In this document: one piece after another, positions 10,371 to 20,825 of the stretch
Layout: every line of letters starts with the position of its first letter
Position numbering within the stretch: the first letter of the stretch is position 1
Assembly (NCBI GenBank): GCA_963816795.1
Contig: CAWFLT010000007.1
Span: forward strand, 1-64,000
Source: CAWFLT01 sp963816795
GTDB lineage: Bacteria; Acidobacteriota; Vicinamibacteria; Vicinamibacterales; SCN-69-37
Length of the DNA stretch: 64,000 nt
Reading direction: 5' to 3'
Program-made: the position numbers and the translations under genes
The notes under the pieces: model-generated
What the model was told of the DNA's origin: nothing
Seen by the model: the letters and a program-made list of their open reading frames with translations, nothing else
Databases searched by the model: none

Positions 10371-11640
10371 ATGCGGGTATCCATGTCTTGCACGGCAATC
10401 TTGACGTGCGTGGTTATAGGCCACTCGCCGCCAGCTTTGGCACAAGTCGATCAACAGCGCGCCGAACAGGTACTTCAAGGAAGCACAGACTCTCTGCGAG
10501 CGCGACGCCGGCCGTCTCTGGGGCGTGTCGCTGTGCGGTCCGATGGTGATTGCGGACGCCGCCACCGGGACGATCGCCACGAGTCAGCCGGCGCCGGCTG
10601 GTGAGCGTCCCCGTGCGCTCGGCTTCGTGAACGCCCCGCTCCAGTGGGGCGGCGTCACGTGGTCCGCGTACGACTGGCAGTCAATCCCCAAGGATGATCA
10701 GGGGCAGCGCGGACGGCTGTTCATGCACGAGCTGTTTCATTGCGTCCAGCCCCGCCTCGGGCTGATGGCTCCGGGCGCTGGCGAAAACATCCACCTCGAT
10801 TCGCTGGAGGGCCGCTACTGGATGCGCCTCGAGTGGCGGGCCCTCGCGCGGGCGCTTGGCGCCTCTGGCGCGGCGCGCACGTCCGCCATTGCAGATGCGC
10901 TGGCGTTTCGCGCGGCGCGCCACCAGCGCTTTCCCGGCGCCGCGGCGCAGGAGCACGCCATCGACATCAACGAGGGGATCGCGACGTACACGCAATACGT
11001 GACCGGGTCGGACAGCGCGCAGGACGCGATCCGGCACGCCACGGCCACCCTGGCGGGCTCGGAGGCGAGCACATCTTTCGTCCGGACGTTCGCGTACGCG
11101 TCTGGTGCCGGCTACGGGCTGTTGCTCGACGCGTTGTCTCCGGGCTGGCATCGGAAGATCACAGCGGCGAGCGACTTGGGCCAGCTGCTCTCGGCAGCGG
11201 CTGGAGTGACTGCGGCGCCGGACGCTGCCGCCGGCGCTGCTGCGCGGTATGACGGCGCATCGCTGCGCGCTGACGAAGAGCAGCGCGATCGCGAGCAGCA
11301 GGCGATCATCGCCGAGTTACGGCGCCGCTATGTCGATGGACCAGTGCTCATCGTGCCAAGAGCCGGGAGCGGCAGCATCAACACCATGGGTGCCACGGTC
11401 ATTCCCGGCGCGGGCACGGTCTTCCGGACGATGGCGAACAAAGGCGCATGGGGATTTTTCGATGCGAAGGGCGGCGCGTTTGTTTCGGCCGACGGCGAGA
11501 CGATATCGCTGCCGGCGCCGGTCGTCGTCGATGCGACGACGCTGAAGGGTGATGGCTGGACGGCGACCGTCGGTCCGGGGTGGACCGTGCAGCCGGGCCC
11601 ACGACCGGGCGACTACAAAGTCGTCCGACAGCAGCCATGA
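10371..11640 (+). CDS. Secreted zinc metallopeptidase-like protein (HExxH + NEG), one frameshift
   Basis: A protein of about 420 residues beginning with a signal peptide (MRVSMSCTAILTCVVIG...ALAQ). After a frame change near 10465 the sequence continues FKEAQTLCERDAGRLWGVSLCGPMVIADAATG. The zinc site HELFHCVQ lies at about 10726-10749. Some 80 residues later comes DINEGIATYTQY (about 10963-10998), whose glutamate is placed like the third ligand of gluzincin peptidases. The C-terminal half (about 11320-11640) has a beta-rich, glycine-rich domain ending in GDYKVVRQQ. I do not recognise a named family. Peptidase activity is inferred from the HExxH plus NEG(I/L)A arrangement. The single shift is the only obstacle to a complete reading frame. 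Confidence 0.65.
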
Positions 11641-11684
11641 GCGGCACTCGCTGCGTTCGTCGGTCCCTTCCAACCTGAGCTGCG

Positions 11685-14127
11685 TCACTCACTCCGCAGC
11701 GCGCTGATCACATCCACGCGCGCCGCCCGCGCCGCCGGCGTGACCGACGCCACAATCGCGGCCGCGATCAACACGCCCGCGGCCGCGGCAATCGGCACCA
11801 CGCCGGGCATCTGCATGCCGGAGACGAAGCTGCCGGCGAAGCGCGCGAGCAACCATCCGCCGGCCGCGCCGGCGACGATGCCGGTGACGCCGATGGTCGC
11901 GCCCTCGCGGAGGACGCGGGTGAGCAGATGTCGCGGCGTCGATCCAAGCGCGAGCCGCACGCCGAACTCGCGCGTGCGCGCGCTCACCGAGAACGCAAGC
12001 ACGCCGGCCACGCCGACCACCGCGATGAGCAGCGCGACGCCCGCGAAGCCGCTGAAGACCAGCGCGTTCACGCGGTTCGGCGACAGAATCTCCGATCGGA
12101 TGTCGTCGAGCGTCGCGGCACGCTCCACGGGCTGATCGCTCGCCAGCTCGCGGATGATCTTCGTCACGGGCGTCACGAGCGTGTACGGATCGACCTTCGC
12201 GTGGATGAACAGCCGCCCGCCGAACATCTCCTGGTCCAGCGGGTGGTAGACCGTCATCGCCGGCTCCGGCACGAGGTTCTCGTCGTCGATGTCCGCCGCC
12301 ACGCCGATGATGCGCCGCGGCTCGGTGCTGATGCCGATGAACTTGATCACCGGATCGGTCCACATGAGCTTGCGATTGACCGCGTCGAGACTCGGGAACA
12401 TCCGCTTCGCGACGCTCTCGCTGATGATGACGACCCTCTCGCCGTCGCGCCGGTCGCTCTCGTTGAACTCGCGACCCGCGATCATCCGCACGCCGAGCGC
12501 TTCGAAGAAGCCCGGCGAGATCGTGCGGAACCGGGCCCGCGGATCCTCCTCGCCGTTCGCGCGCTGGTATCCCTCGGCCGTGAACTGCGCGGCGAAGAAC
12601 CCGGGATCACGCCACGGCACGACGGTGCCGAGCGCCACACGGTCCACGCCGGGAACCTGCGAGATCCGGCGGATGGCTTCCTTGTAGAAGCCGGCGATCT
12701 CTTCCGGCTTCCGCTCGTACGACACGACGGGCACGTTGATCGCCAGCACGTTCCCGCGGAATCCCGTCTGCTGTTTCTGCAGCGCGAAGAGTGTCGTGAT
12801 GAGCATCCCCGCGCCGGCGACCAGCACGAACGACGCCGCGATCTGCGTGATGGCGAACGCGCGCAAACGACGGTTCGTGCCCGATGTGAGCCGGAGACTG
12901 CGGCCGCCGAGGCCCATGCCGTTCGTGGCCGATGACGAGGGCAGCCGCGGGATGAAGGCGAGGATCACGGCGACAGCGAGCGCCAGGCCGCCGCCGACCC
13001 AGAGCAGCGTCGCATCCACGGTGACGTCGTGCGCGCGAACCGAGAATCTCGCTGCGTAACTCGCGAGCACGGCCACGGCGGGCTGGGCCACCGCGATGGC
13101 GAGGATCGCGCCGGCGCCGCAGAGCACCAGACTCTCGGCCAGAAGGGTCCGCCGCAGCGCGCCCGTGGTCGCGCCGAGCGCCGCGCGAACGGCCAACTCA
13201 CTCTCGCGACGCACCGATCGCGCCAGAATCAGATTCGCGACGTTCGAGCACGCGACGATGAAGACGAGGCCGGAGGCGGCGAGCAGAATCCACAGAATCG
13301 TGCGCGCCGGCGAGATGATCTCGTCACGCAACGTCCTCGCTTCGATGCCGAACCGTGCCTGCGACTGGATACGCCTCGGGATGCGCGGTCACCATCGTGC
13401 GATGCACGGTCTCGAGTTCCACGCGCGCCTGCTCGAGCGTGGCGCCCGGCGCCAGACGCCCGAACAGCTCGGTCATCCGATGCACGCGTCCCTCGACCAT
13501 CGTCGCGTCCAGGTGATGCGGACTCGTGACGACGTTCGCGATGATCTCGGTCTCCTGCGGATAGGGAACCGACGGCTCCAGGACGCCGACGACCGTCGCG
13601 GGCCGGTCGCTCAGGGTGATCTTCTTGCCGATGACGCCTTCGTCGCCCTTGAACGCGCTCATCCAGAAGCGATACGTCAGCACCGCCGCGCCGTCCGCGT
13701 TCTTGCCGTCGTCGGGCGGGCCGAGCAGCCGGCCTTTGACGGCGCGGAGTCCCATCACCTCGAAGTACGAGCCGCCGACGACGCCGGCGCGCACTGAACG
13801 CGGTTCGCCCAGGCCGAGCATCGTGAACTCGACGGTCGAGAAATCGCCGAAGGCGCTCAGGGTCTTGACGCCGCGCTGAAGGTCCTTGAGCTCAGGGACC
13901 GAGAAGTTGGCGTTGTCCGTGCCGGCGCCTCGCGCCGTCTGCCGGATGTAGATGAGGCGGTCCTGGTCGCGATTGACCAGCGGCCGGAGCAGCACGCCCC
14001 GGACGACGCTGAAGATGGCGGCGTTGGCGCCAATCCCCAGTGCCAGGGTCAGGACGACGGTGATCGCCAGGCCCTTGGCCCGGCCGAGCGATCGGAGCGC
14101 GAATCTGAGGTCAGTGAGCAGCTGCAT
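11685..14127 (-). CDS. ADOP-family MacB/FtsX-type permease, one frameshift
   Basis: A permease of about 814 residues. The start at 14127 (MQLLTDLRFALRSL) matches the usual ADOP beginning better than an ATG 12 codons upstream. The first helix (ITVVLTLALGIGANAAIFSVVRGVLLRPL) precedes a MacB-type periplasmic domain. Then come a four-helix FtsX unit (ILWILLAASGLVFIVACSNVANLILA, ELAVRAALGAT), a second periplasmic domain (GFFEALGVRMIAGREF) and a second FtsX unit (ALLIAVVGVAGVLAFSVSARTREFGVRLALGSTPRHLLTRVL). The reading frame changes near 13340, between AGTV and GIEARTLRDEIISP. It lies 111 bases downstream of the dipeptidase on the same strand. Members are thought to export lipids, peptides or drugs; the partner ATPase is not in the window. 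Confidence 0.88.
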
Positions 14128-14238
14128 ATCTTTACGTCGATCCAGACAGGCAAATTTCGACATTAGAAGCCGGGAGGACCAAAAAAACCAAGAACCCTTC
14201 TGGCCTCGCCTATCACCCTGGGCATCCGGAGCAAACGT

Positions 14239-15306
14239 CTACTTCCAACTCTCGCGCAGGAATCTGACGAAGTTGCCGTGCGCGATGGCCGCGACGTCTT
14301 CGTCGCGGTAGCCGCGCGCGGCCAGGATCGCCGGAAGACGGGACAGATCGGCGATGGTCTGGACGTCGGCAGGACACTGTTCGCGGCCGAAGCCGCCGTC
14401 GAGGTCGGAGCCGATCATCGAATGCCGGGCGTTGCCGGCGATCTGACAGACGTGATCGATGTGATCGACGACGGTCTCGAGCGTGACGCCGGCGGCCTCC
14501 GGCGTCGATGCTCCCCGGACCCACCCGGGGGCGAGCATCCAGGCGTCGAAGGCCGCGCCGATGACGGCGCCCCGCTGAATGAGCTCGCGGATCTGCTCGT
14601 CCGAAAACTGGCGATGGTGCGGCACGAGCGCGCGACAGTTGGAGTGACTGGCCCAGACCGCCCCGCGAAAGTGATCCAGGGCGTCGCGGAAGCTCTCGTC
14701 GCACAGATGCGTCGCATCCAGGATCATTCCCAGCCGCTCCATTTCGCGCAACAGCTCGCGGCCCCGCACGCCGAGATCTCCAGACGCGTCCGTCCCTTGC
14801 GCGTAGACGCCCGGCCCATAGTGGCCGGGACCGACGGCCCGGAGGCCGTCGGCATACGCCCGCTCGAGGTGCGCGAGCGTGACGAGTGAGTCAGCGCCTT
14901 CGAGACTCAGGATGTAGCCGATGGGCCGGTCGGCCGCGCCGGACGGCTCCCGCGCGTCGAGGTGGCGATCGAGGGCGGCGCGATCCCGAATCTGCACGAG
15001 CTCGCCGCGCGCTTCCATCGCGCGATACCACGCGAGCTGGCCCTGCGTCATCGCCCACGCCTGCTCCTGCGACCGCCAGCCCGGGAGCGGGTTGTCCGCG
15101 GCGACGTACCGCGCGATCTGCGTGGCGACGCACAGCTCGACACGGCCCCGGCGCATTTCGGCGAAGGACAGGGTTCCACGGCCGCGATCGGGCTTGTCCG
15201 TGAGCAGCCGCTCCCGCGCGCGGATTTCGTCGATGGGCCGCGTCAGATCGCGGTTCCACTCGAGCGCATTCATCGAGAGGTCGAGGTGCGCGTCGACGAT
15301 GAACAT
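14239..15306 (-). CDS. Membrane dipeptidase-type peptidase, family M19
   Basis: A 355-residue renal-dipeptidase-like hydrolase (amidohydrolase barrel, two zinc ions). All expected ligands are visible: H7 and D9 in DAHLD, bridging E136 in SLEG, H200 in DATH, H221 in ASHSN, and D301 in GSDLDG. It has no signal peptide, so it probably acts in the cytoplasm on L-D or D-configured dipeptides. Its ATG overlaps the stop of the upstream transporter gene as TGATG (15304-15308), so translation of the two is coupled. The pairing suggests that the transporter brings in the dipeptidase substrate. Family assignment is firm and substrate open. Confidence 0.92.
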   Translation of the reverse strand: MFIVDAHLDLSMNALEWNRDLTRPIDEIRARERLLTDKPDRGRGTLSFAEMRRGRVELCVATQIARYVAADNPLPGWRSQEQAWAMTQGQLAWYRAMEARGELVQIRDRAALDRHLDAREPSGAADRPIGYILSLEGADSLVTLAHLERAYADGLRAVGPGHYGPGVYAQGTDASGDLGVRGRELLREMERLGMILDATHLCDESFRDALDHFRGAVWASHSNCRALVPHHRQFSDEQIRELIQRGAVIGAAFDAWMLAPGWVRGASTPEAAGVTLETVVDHIDHVCQIAGNARHSMIGSDLDGGFGREQCPADVQTIADLSRLPAILAARGYRDEDVAAIAHGNFVRFLRESWK

Positions 15307-16652
15307 CAGCCCGCGACCAACGCCAGGAGCAGCACGCCGGCCAGGCCGGCGACCGAGATGATGGTCTCCATGACCGTCCACGTGGCGACCGTCTGCCGAA
15401 CGCTCATGCTGAAGTACTCCTTGACCAGCCAGAAGCCCCCGTCGTTGACGTGCGAGGCGATCAGCGAACCGGCGCCAATCGCGACGACGAGCAAGTCCCG
15501 ATTGACGCCCGGCGCCGCGGCGATCACCGGCGCCATGATGCTCGCGGTCGTCACGCACGCGACCGTGGCGGAACCGACCGACAGCCGCAGCAGCGCCGCG
15601 ATCAGCCAGCCGAACACGAGGGGGGAGAGCGTCAGTCCGCCCATGACCTGCGCAATCGCCGTGTCGACGCCCGCCGTGTCGAGCACGCGGCCAAACCCGC
15701 CGCCGGCGCCGACGACGAGCAGCACGCCGGCGATGGGCGGCAGCGACTCTTCCGCGAACCGCAACAGGCGGGCGCGATCGAAGCCGCACGCGCGGCCGAA
15801 GGCCCGCATGGCGAAGACCGTCGTGACCAGCAGCGCGACGAGGGGGCTGCCCGCAAGCCCGAGCCCTCGCCGCAGGCCGCCCTCCGGCAGGATCGCCTGC
15901 GCCAGCGCCGCGAGCATCATCAGCCCGACCGGGAGCAGGATCGTGAAGAGGGTGATGAAGAGCGACGGCGCGCGCGCCGTCGTCCGCGTCGCGGTGAGCT
16001 GGTGCGCAAGCGCACCGAGATCCACGTGAACCCGGCGGCTCACGAAGCGGCCATAGACCGGACCTGCGACGATCGCGATCGGCAGACCGACGACGATCGA
16101 GTAGAACAGCGTGCGGCCCGTGTCGGCGCCGAGCCGCTCGATGGCGGCCAGGGGGCCGGGGTGCGGCGGCACCAGGCCGTGCGCCGCGGACAGCCCGGCC
16201 AGCAGCGGGATGCCGAGCCGAATCAGCGGCGTCCCGGTCTGACGGGCCAGCGTGAACAGCACCGGCGCGAGCAGCACCAGGCCCACCTGGAAGAACACCG
16301 GCAGGCCGATGATGAACGCCGACAACACGACCGCCCAGTCCAGCCGGCGCTCACCCAGCGCGCCGGTCAATGCCCGTGACACCACTTCCGCGCCACCCGA
16401 CTCAGCCAGCAGCTTGCCGATGATCGTCCCGAGCGCGATGACCATCGCGACGAACCCCAGGGTGTCGCCAACGCCCTGCTGAAAGGCGCGGGGGATGTCG
16501 GCGAGCGGCATCCGCGCCGAGAGACCGACCACGAGCGATCCAACCGCCAGGGCGATGAACGCCGGAAGCCGAACCCAGGTGATGAGGATCACCACCAGCG
16601 CCACACCAAGCGCCGTGACGACGAGCAGCGTGACGGGATCGGGAACGCCCAC
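15306..16652 (-). CDS. GntP-type gluconate/organic-anion:proton symporter
   Basis: A 448-residue inner-membrane transporter with about 12-14 hydrophobic segments. GntP family traits include LPAFIALAVGSLVVGL, GDTLGFVAMVIALGTIIGKLLAESGG, FFQVGLVLLAPVLFTLARQTG and AAHGLVPPHPGPLAAI. The near C-terminal IASHVNDGGFWLVKEYFSMSVRQT is highly characteristic. I chose the GTG at 16652 because it starts just before the first helix and gives the usual family length; the open frame continues further upstream without homology. Known substrates of the family are gluconate, related sugar acids and D-serine (DsdX). Overlap with the M19 dipeptidase gene makes a non-sugar substrate possible here. Confidence 0.88.
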   Translation of the reverse strand: MGVPDPVTLLVVTALGVALVVILITWVRLPAFIALAVGSLVVGLSARMPLADIPRAFQQGVGDTLGFVAMVIALGTIIGKLLAESGGAEVVSRALTGALGERRLDWAVVLSAFIIGLPVFFQVGLVLLAPVLFTLARQTGTPLIRLGIPLLAGLSAAHGLVPPHPGPLAAIERLGADTGRTLFYSIVVGLPIAIVAGPVYGRFVSRRVHVDLGALAHQLTATRTTARAPSLFITLFTILLPVGLMMLAALAQAILPEGGLRRGLGLAGSPLVALLVTTVFAMRAFGRACGFDRARLLRFAEESLPPIAGVLLVVGAGGGFGRVLDTAGVDTAIAQVMGGLTLSPLVFGWLIAALLRLSVGSATVACVTTASIMAPVIAAAPGVNRDLLVVAIGAGSLIASHVNDGGFWLVKEYFSMSVRQTVATWTVMETIISVAGLAGVLLLALVAG

Positions 16653-16680
16653 GCGCGGTGAGCTTACCTTGCCGGGCGGC

Positions 16681-19493
16681 TTACTCGCTTCGCAACGCTT
16701 CGGTGGGATCGATGCGAAGGCCACGTCGGGCAGGACCCAGCGACGCGAGGACGCCGACGAGCAGCATGAACGCGGCCGCGCCGGGGAGCACGCCGGGAAT
16801 CGGCAAGCCGCCGACCTGCTCGATCGGCACGTACCGACCGACGAGGTACGCGGCGAGTATCCCCACGGCCGAGCCGGCACCGATCTGCCAGAAGGCGCGC
16901 CTGAACACAGCCGCCAACAACTGGCCCGGCTGGGCGCCCAGGGCCGAACGGATACCGATCTCACGCCGGCGCTGCGCGACCGTGAACGCCATGAGCGCGT
17001 ACAGGCCGGCGGCCGAGAGCAGCAGTGCGCTGCCGGTGACCGCGCCGATGATGATGGCGCCAAGGTTGTCGCCGAAGCGGTGGTCGCGATAGATCTCGGC
17101 CAACGTGCGGACCTCGTCGACGTGCAGCGCCGGGTCGACGCCCGCGGCGACGTCGCGGAGGCGTTCCGCGAGACCGGCCGGACCGCCTCTCAAGCGAAGC
17201 TGCAGGTGGGCGGGATGGATCTGACCCGGGGCGACCGGATGGTACGCCACCCGTGCGTCGGTCGTCACGGGCAGATTACCGACGACGCCGACCACTTCGT
17301 ACCAGCGGTCCGCTTCCGGGCCGTGCAGCCACTCGCCGTCCATCGCACGGACGTACCGGAAACGGCGTCCGAGCGCGTTGCCGCCGGGGTCGATGGTGTC
17401 GGCGAAGTTGCGGTTGACAATGACCGCATCGGGCTCCGCCGCGACGTCGCCCTCGGCGAATCCGCGGCCGATAAGGGTCGGCACCTGATACATCTCGAAA
17501 AAGGAGCCATCGACCTGGTTGAACCGGGCGGGGAAGCCCGGCAGCCGCCCGTTGAGCGCCTCGGTCGGCACGTCGCGGCCCTCGATGTCGACGAACACCC
17601 AGGGTTCCTCGCCGGGCGGGCGCAGGGCGGCCGCGACGTCGAGAATGCCCGGGTCGACCAGAAGCCGTCGCGCCAACTCGCGCTGGCGATCGCCAAAGAG
17701 CGCGGCGCGTTGTCGGCCATTGAGCACGACCCGGCCCTCTTCCAGCGCGACACGTGCGGTCGCAAACTCCTCGGCGGCGAAGCCCGGGCCGACGATGCCG
17801 GTCCGCAGCGTGCCCCAGGCGAGTTCGGCGGCCAGTGGCAGCACGCCGACCGAGAAGGCGACCTGCGCGATCACCAGCGTGGTCCACGTGGCGCCCAGCC
17901 GCAGGCTGGTCCGTCCGGCGAGCGCGCCGGCGCCGAGCCGCGCCAGGCGCCCCGTGGCCTGGATCGCCGGCACGAGGCCGGACACGGCGGCCCCGGCCAC
18001 GGCCAGTCCGGCGACGAAGAGAAGCGTGCGGTACGAAATGTCGAAGGTCATCCAGAACGGCGGGCCACCGGGGAGGTCCTGCAGGCGCCCGGCCACCGCT
18101 ACCGACACCACGCGCAGGATCAGCAGGGCGACACCGGCGGCCGCGGCCGTCAGCACGAGCGCCTCGATGAAGAGCTGCCAGACGATCCGCGCGCGGCTGC
18201 CGCCGAGGGCGTGGCGGGCGGCGAACTCCTGCTGCCGCGTGACGGTGCGCGCGTAGCTCAGGATCGCGATGTTCGCGCCGGGCGGCAGCAGCAGCAATAC
18301 GAGTGCGAGACTGGACAGCGACCAGAGCAGGCCCAACTCGCCGCGTTCGAAGTCCCCCGTGAAGGCAAACGTGTACGGCACCACGCGCGGTCCGGTCCCT
18401 CCTTCGGGCTGCGCGCTACGGAGGGCAGGCCTCCTTCGGGCTGCGCGCTACGGAGGGCAGGCCCTCCTTCGGGCTGCGCGCTACGGAGGGCAGGCCCTCC
18501 TTCGCGTTGCGCGCTACGGAGGGCGGGCGGGAGGATCCCGAGCGCCGAAACCTCCGCATGCGCGCGCGCGAGCGTCGCGTCCGGCGTGAGCCGGCCGAAG
18601 ACGACGCCTTCGGGACCGGCGTTGCGCAGCATCTCGTCGGCCCCGCGCCGCAGCGGAACCCAGTACCGGAAGTTGTACGGGAACTGGAAGCCGTCCGGCA
18701 TGACGCCGACGACGGTGTGCACGGCCTCGCCGAGCCGCAGCTCGCGTCCGATGACGTCTCGCGCACCGGCGAAGCGCCGCTGCCAGACGTCGTGGCCGAT
18801 GACGATGACGGGGGCGGCGCCGGGCGCCAGGTCGGCGTCGACGATGACCCGGCCGATGAGCGGCGGCACCCTCGCCACCCGGAACCCGGCGGCCGAGATC
18901 TCGGCGACCGCCACGAGCTCGACCGATCCGTCGGCCGTGATCACGTTGCGCCGGATCGTCTGGAAGGCGCCGACGTCATCGATCGATTGCAGGCTGGCGC
19001 GCCAACGCTCGATGTCCTGCCACGCCGTGTCCCGCCGCTGACCGGCCTCGCGGTCCCAGATCTGGATGGCGACGATCCGGTCGCCCTCTTCGAGCGGAAG
19101 CGGAGTCCAGAGGAGGACGTCGAACGCGGCGAACACGACCGCCGCGATGCCGATCGCCACGGACATCGCCAGCCCGCCGACCAGCGTCAGCCCCCAGTTG
19201 CGGACGAGCAGGCGGAGCCCGACCCTGACATCGAGCCACGACGAGGCGAGCCAGGGCAGGCCGCGCCGGTCGCGCAGCGCTTCGAGCGCCTGGATGCGGC
19301 CGCCGGCGGCGGCCCGGGCGAGTCGCGCCGCGTCGTTCGGCGCGTGGCCCTGCCGACGAAGCTCGTCTTCAGCGAGGGCGAGGTGTCCGGCAAGCTCGCG
19401 CTGCAGGTCATGGTCGGTCCGCCGGCCGCTGAGCGCGCCCCAGACCCTCCGTGTCCACTCCCGAAGCGAGGAAAGCACCCCGGGGGGCGTCAT
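16681..19493 (-). CDS. ADOP-family permease interrupted by a repeat-associated frameshift
   Basis: A permease of about 935 residues. The start ATG at 19493 overlaps the padR stop as ATGA. The N-terminus (LSSLREWTRRVWGALSGRRTDHDLQRELAGHLALAEDELRRQG, about residues 7-50) is the cytoplasmic helical extension often seen when ADOPs follow padR. Then come the first helix (LTLVGGLAMSVAIGIAAVVFAAFDVLLWTPLP), a MacB-like periplasmic domain, an FtsX unit (LVLLLLPPGANIAILSYARTVTRQQEFAARHALGGS), a second periplasmic domain and a last FtsX unit ending RIDPTEALRSE. Between the first periplasmic domain and the FtsX unit lies a tandem repeat (18397-18527) coding PALRSAQPEGG units. One copy is a base short and shifts the frame. 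With that base restored the whole gene is open. Confidence 0.88.
18397..18527. repeat. Four-copy 33-bp tandem repeat inside an ADOP gene
   Basis: Units span 18397-18429, 18430-18461, 18462-18494 and 18495-18527. Three are 33 bases. The second is 32 because it begins cctcc where the others begin ccctcc. The core is ccttcgggctgcgcgctacg with CCCTCC/GGAGGG ends that could pair. Read on the minus strand each unit codes 11 residues (PALRSAQPEGG). The missing base is exactly what separates the two open frames of the surrounding permease. The fourth copy carries two substitutions (ttcgcgttgc). Units of this kind resemble REP-like intergenic palindromes that have amplified inside a linker. Confidence 0.9.
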
Positions 19494-19837
19494 GCCGGAT
19501 CCTCGAAGAGCGTGTGCATGACGGACACCATCTGATCCCACGCCTTCTTCTCGGCGGCGAGCCGCCGGCGTCCGGCGGCGGTGATGGCGTAGAAGCGCGC
19601 CTGGCGGTTGTTGTCGGTGACGCCCCACTCGGCTTTGACCAGGCTCTGCTGCTCCAGCCGCATCAGGCCCGGGTACAGCGTGCCCATGTTCAGCGTGAGC
19701 GCGCCCGACGAGACCCGCTCGAGCCGGGCGCCGATGGCGTAGCCGTGCTGCGGCCCCAGCGCCGCGAGCGTTTGCAACACCATCAAGTCGAGCGTGCCGC
19801 GCAGGACTTCCGCCTTGGAAGGCTCTTTATTAGACAT
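19490..19837 (-). CDS. PadR-family transcriptional regulator
   Basis: A 115-residue winged-helix regulator. It begins KAEVLRGTLDLMVLQTLAALGPQHGYAIGARLE, with the recognition region LNMGTLYPGLMRLEQQSLVKAEW and the C-terminal RQARFYAITAAGRRRLAAEKKAW, all characteristic of short PadR proteins. Such genes sit directly upstream of ADOP permeases in Acidobacteria and probably repress the permease and themselves. Here the stop overlaps the permease start as ATGA. A short inverted repeat just upstream of the start is a candidate operator. No inducer can be inferred. Confidence 0.92.
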   Translation of the reverse strand: MSNKEPSKAEVLRGTLDLMVLQTLAALGPQHGYAIGARLERVSSGALTLNMGTLYPGLMRLEQQSLVKAEWGVTDNNRQARFYAITAAGRRRLAAEKKAWDQMVSVMHTLFEDPA

Positions 19838-19841
19838 CCCA

Positions 19842-19856
19842 ATGGACTCTATCCAT
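19842..19856. promoter_or_regulatory. Candidate PadR operator
   Basis: The sequence atggactctatccat has 5-base inverted arms (ATGGA/TCCAT) around a 5-base spacer. It lies five bases upstream of the padR start, where an autorepressor site would block transcription or translation start. Short ATG-rich dyads are usual for PadR proteins. This is weak, position-based evidence. Confidence 0.3.
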
Positions 19857-19976
19857 GTTCCATTCGGAAGTCAAATGAAGACGCATTGTGCACGCCGCTC
19901 CCACCGCCAAGGAGTGCAGGTGCCGTGCATCGAGCGGTCCGCCTTCGGGGCCGTCAAGGCCTGGACACGGCAGCCG

Positions 19977-20825
19977 CTAGTACGCCTTGAGTCCGGCTTT
20001 CCGCAGCACCTCGCAGGCCTGTTCGGCGAGCTCCACCGACGGGGGTTCAACGTTCGCGAGCTTGTAGGCGAGGCCGAGACGCTCCCACTTGTATCGGCCC
20101 ATCTGGTGGAACGGCAGGACTTCGACGCGCTCGACGTTGCCGAGCTCGGCCGCAAACGCCGCCGTCTTCGCCAGGTCGTCCAGGTCGTCGGTCAGACCCG
20201 GCACCAGCACGAACCGGAGCCAGATCGGCCGGCGCCGCGCGGCGAGCCGGCGAGCGAAGGCGAGCGTCGGAGCCACGTCCATCCCCGTCAGCGCCAGATG
20301 ACGCGCAGGATCCCACGTCTTGAGTCCGAGCATCACCAGATCGATCGTGTCGATCTCGGCGTCGGACAGCCGATCACCGAAGAAGCCATTGGTTTCGATG
20401 GTCGTGTGGATGCCCATCCCTTTGGCGGCGGCCATGAGCTTGGCCGCAAAGCGGTGCTGCATGAGCGGCTCGCCACCGCTCAGCGTGAAGCCGCCGGACA
20501 TGGCCTTGAGACCGTGCCGGTACTTGCCCAGTTCCTCCGCGGCCTTCGTCACCGACACCGGGAGACCATTGCTCATCGTCCACGTGTCCGGGTTATGGCA
20601 GTACTGACAACGCCACATGCAGCCGGTCGTCCACGCGACCACGCGCACGCCCGGTCCGTCCACCGCCGAGCCGGTCGTAAACGAATGGAGGAACCCCATG
20701 TCTCCCGTCGCGAGCGCCTCCCGCACGCTCTGCTCCGGCACGGCGTCGCCCAGGTGGACCCTGAGCTCGTACGGGCTCTTGGCTTCCAACGCAGCGGTTT
20801 GCGCGTCAGGCATTGGCCGCTCCAT
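19977..20825 (-). CDS. pflA: Pyruvate formate-lyase activating enzyme
   Basis: A 282-residue radical-SAM enzyme that uses S-adenosylmethionine and a 4Fe-4S cluster to put the glycyl radical on PflB. The cluster cysteines are C69, C73 and C76 (CMWRCQYC), followed by TLSGGEPL and IETNGFF motifs typical of activases. It is about 35 residues longer at the N-terminus than the enterobacterial enzyme; the extra part (residues 1-40) has no motif I recognise. Its start lies within the last 20 bases of pflB on the same strand, so translation is coupled. Another ATG four codons in is an equal start candidate. Expected to be active only without oxygen. Confidence 0.92.
   Translation of the reverse strand: MERPMPDAQTAALEAKSPYELRVHLGDAVPEQSVREALATGDMGFLHSFTTGSAVDGPGVRVVAWTTGCMWRCQYCHNPDTWTMSNGLPVSVTKAAEELGKYRHGLKAMSGGFTLSGGEPLMQHRFAAKLMAAAKGMGIHTTIETNGFFGDRLSDAEIDTIDLVMLGLKTWDPARHLALTGMDVAPTLAFARRLAARRRPIWLRFVLVPGLTDDLDDLAKTAAFAAELGNVERVEVLPFHQMGRYKWERLGLAYKLANVEPPSVELAEQACEVLRKAGLKAY

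Noticed and set aside
18397..18527. CRISPR-like or minisatellite array
   Set aside because: Units are directly abutting with no spacers and code in frame within a permease, so it is a tandem repeat only.
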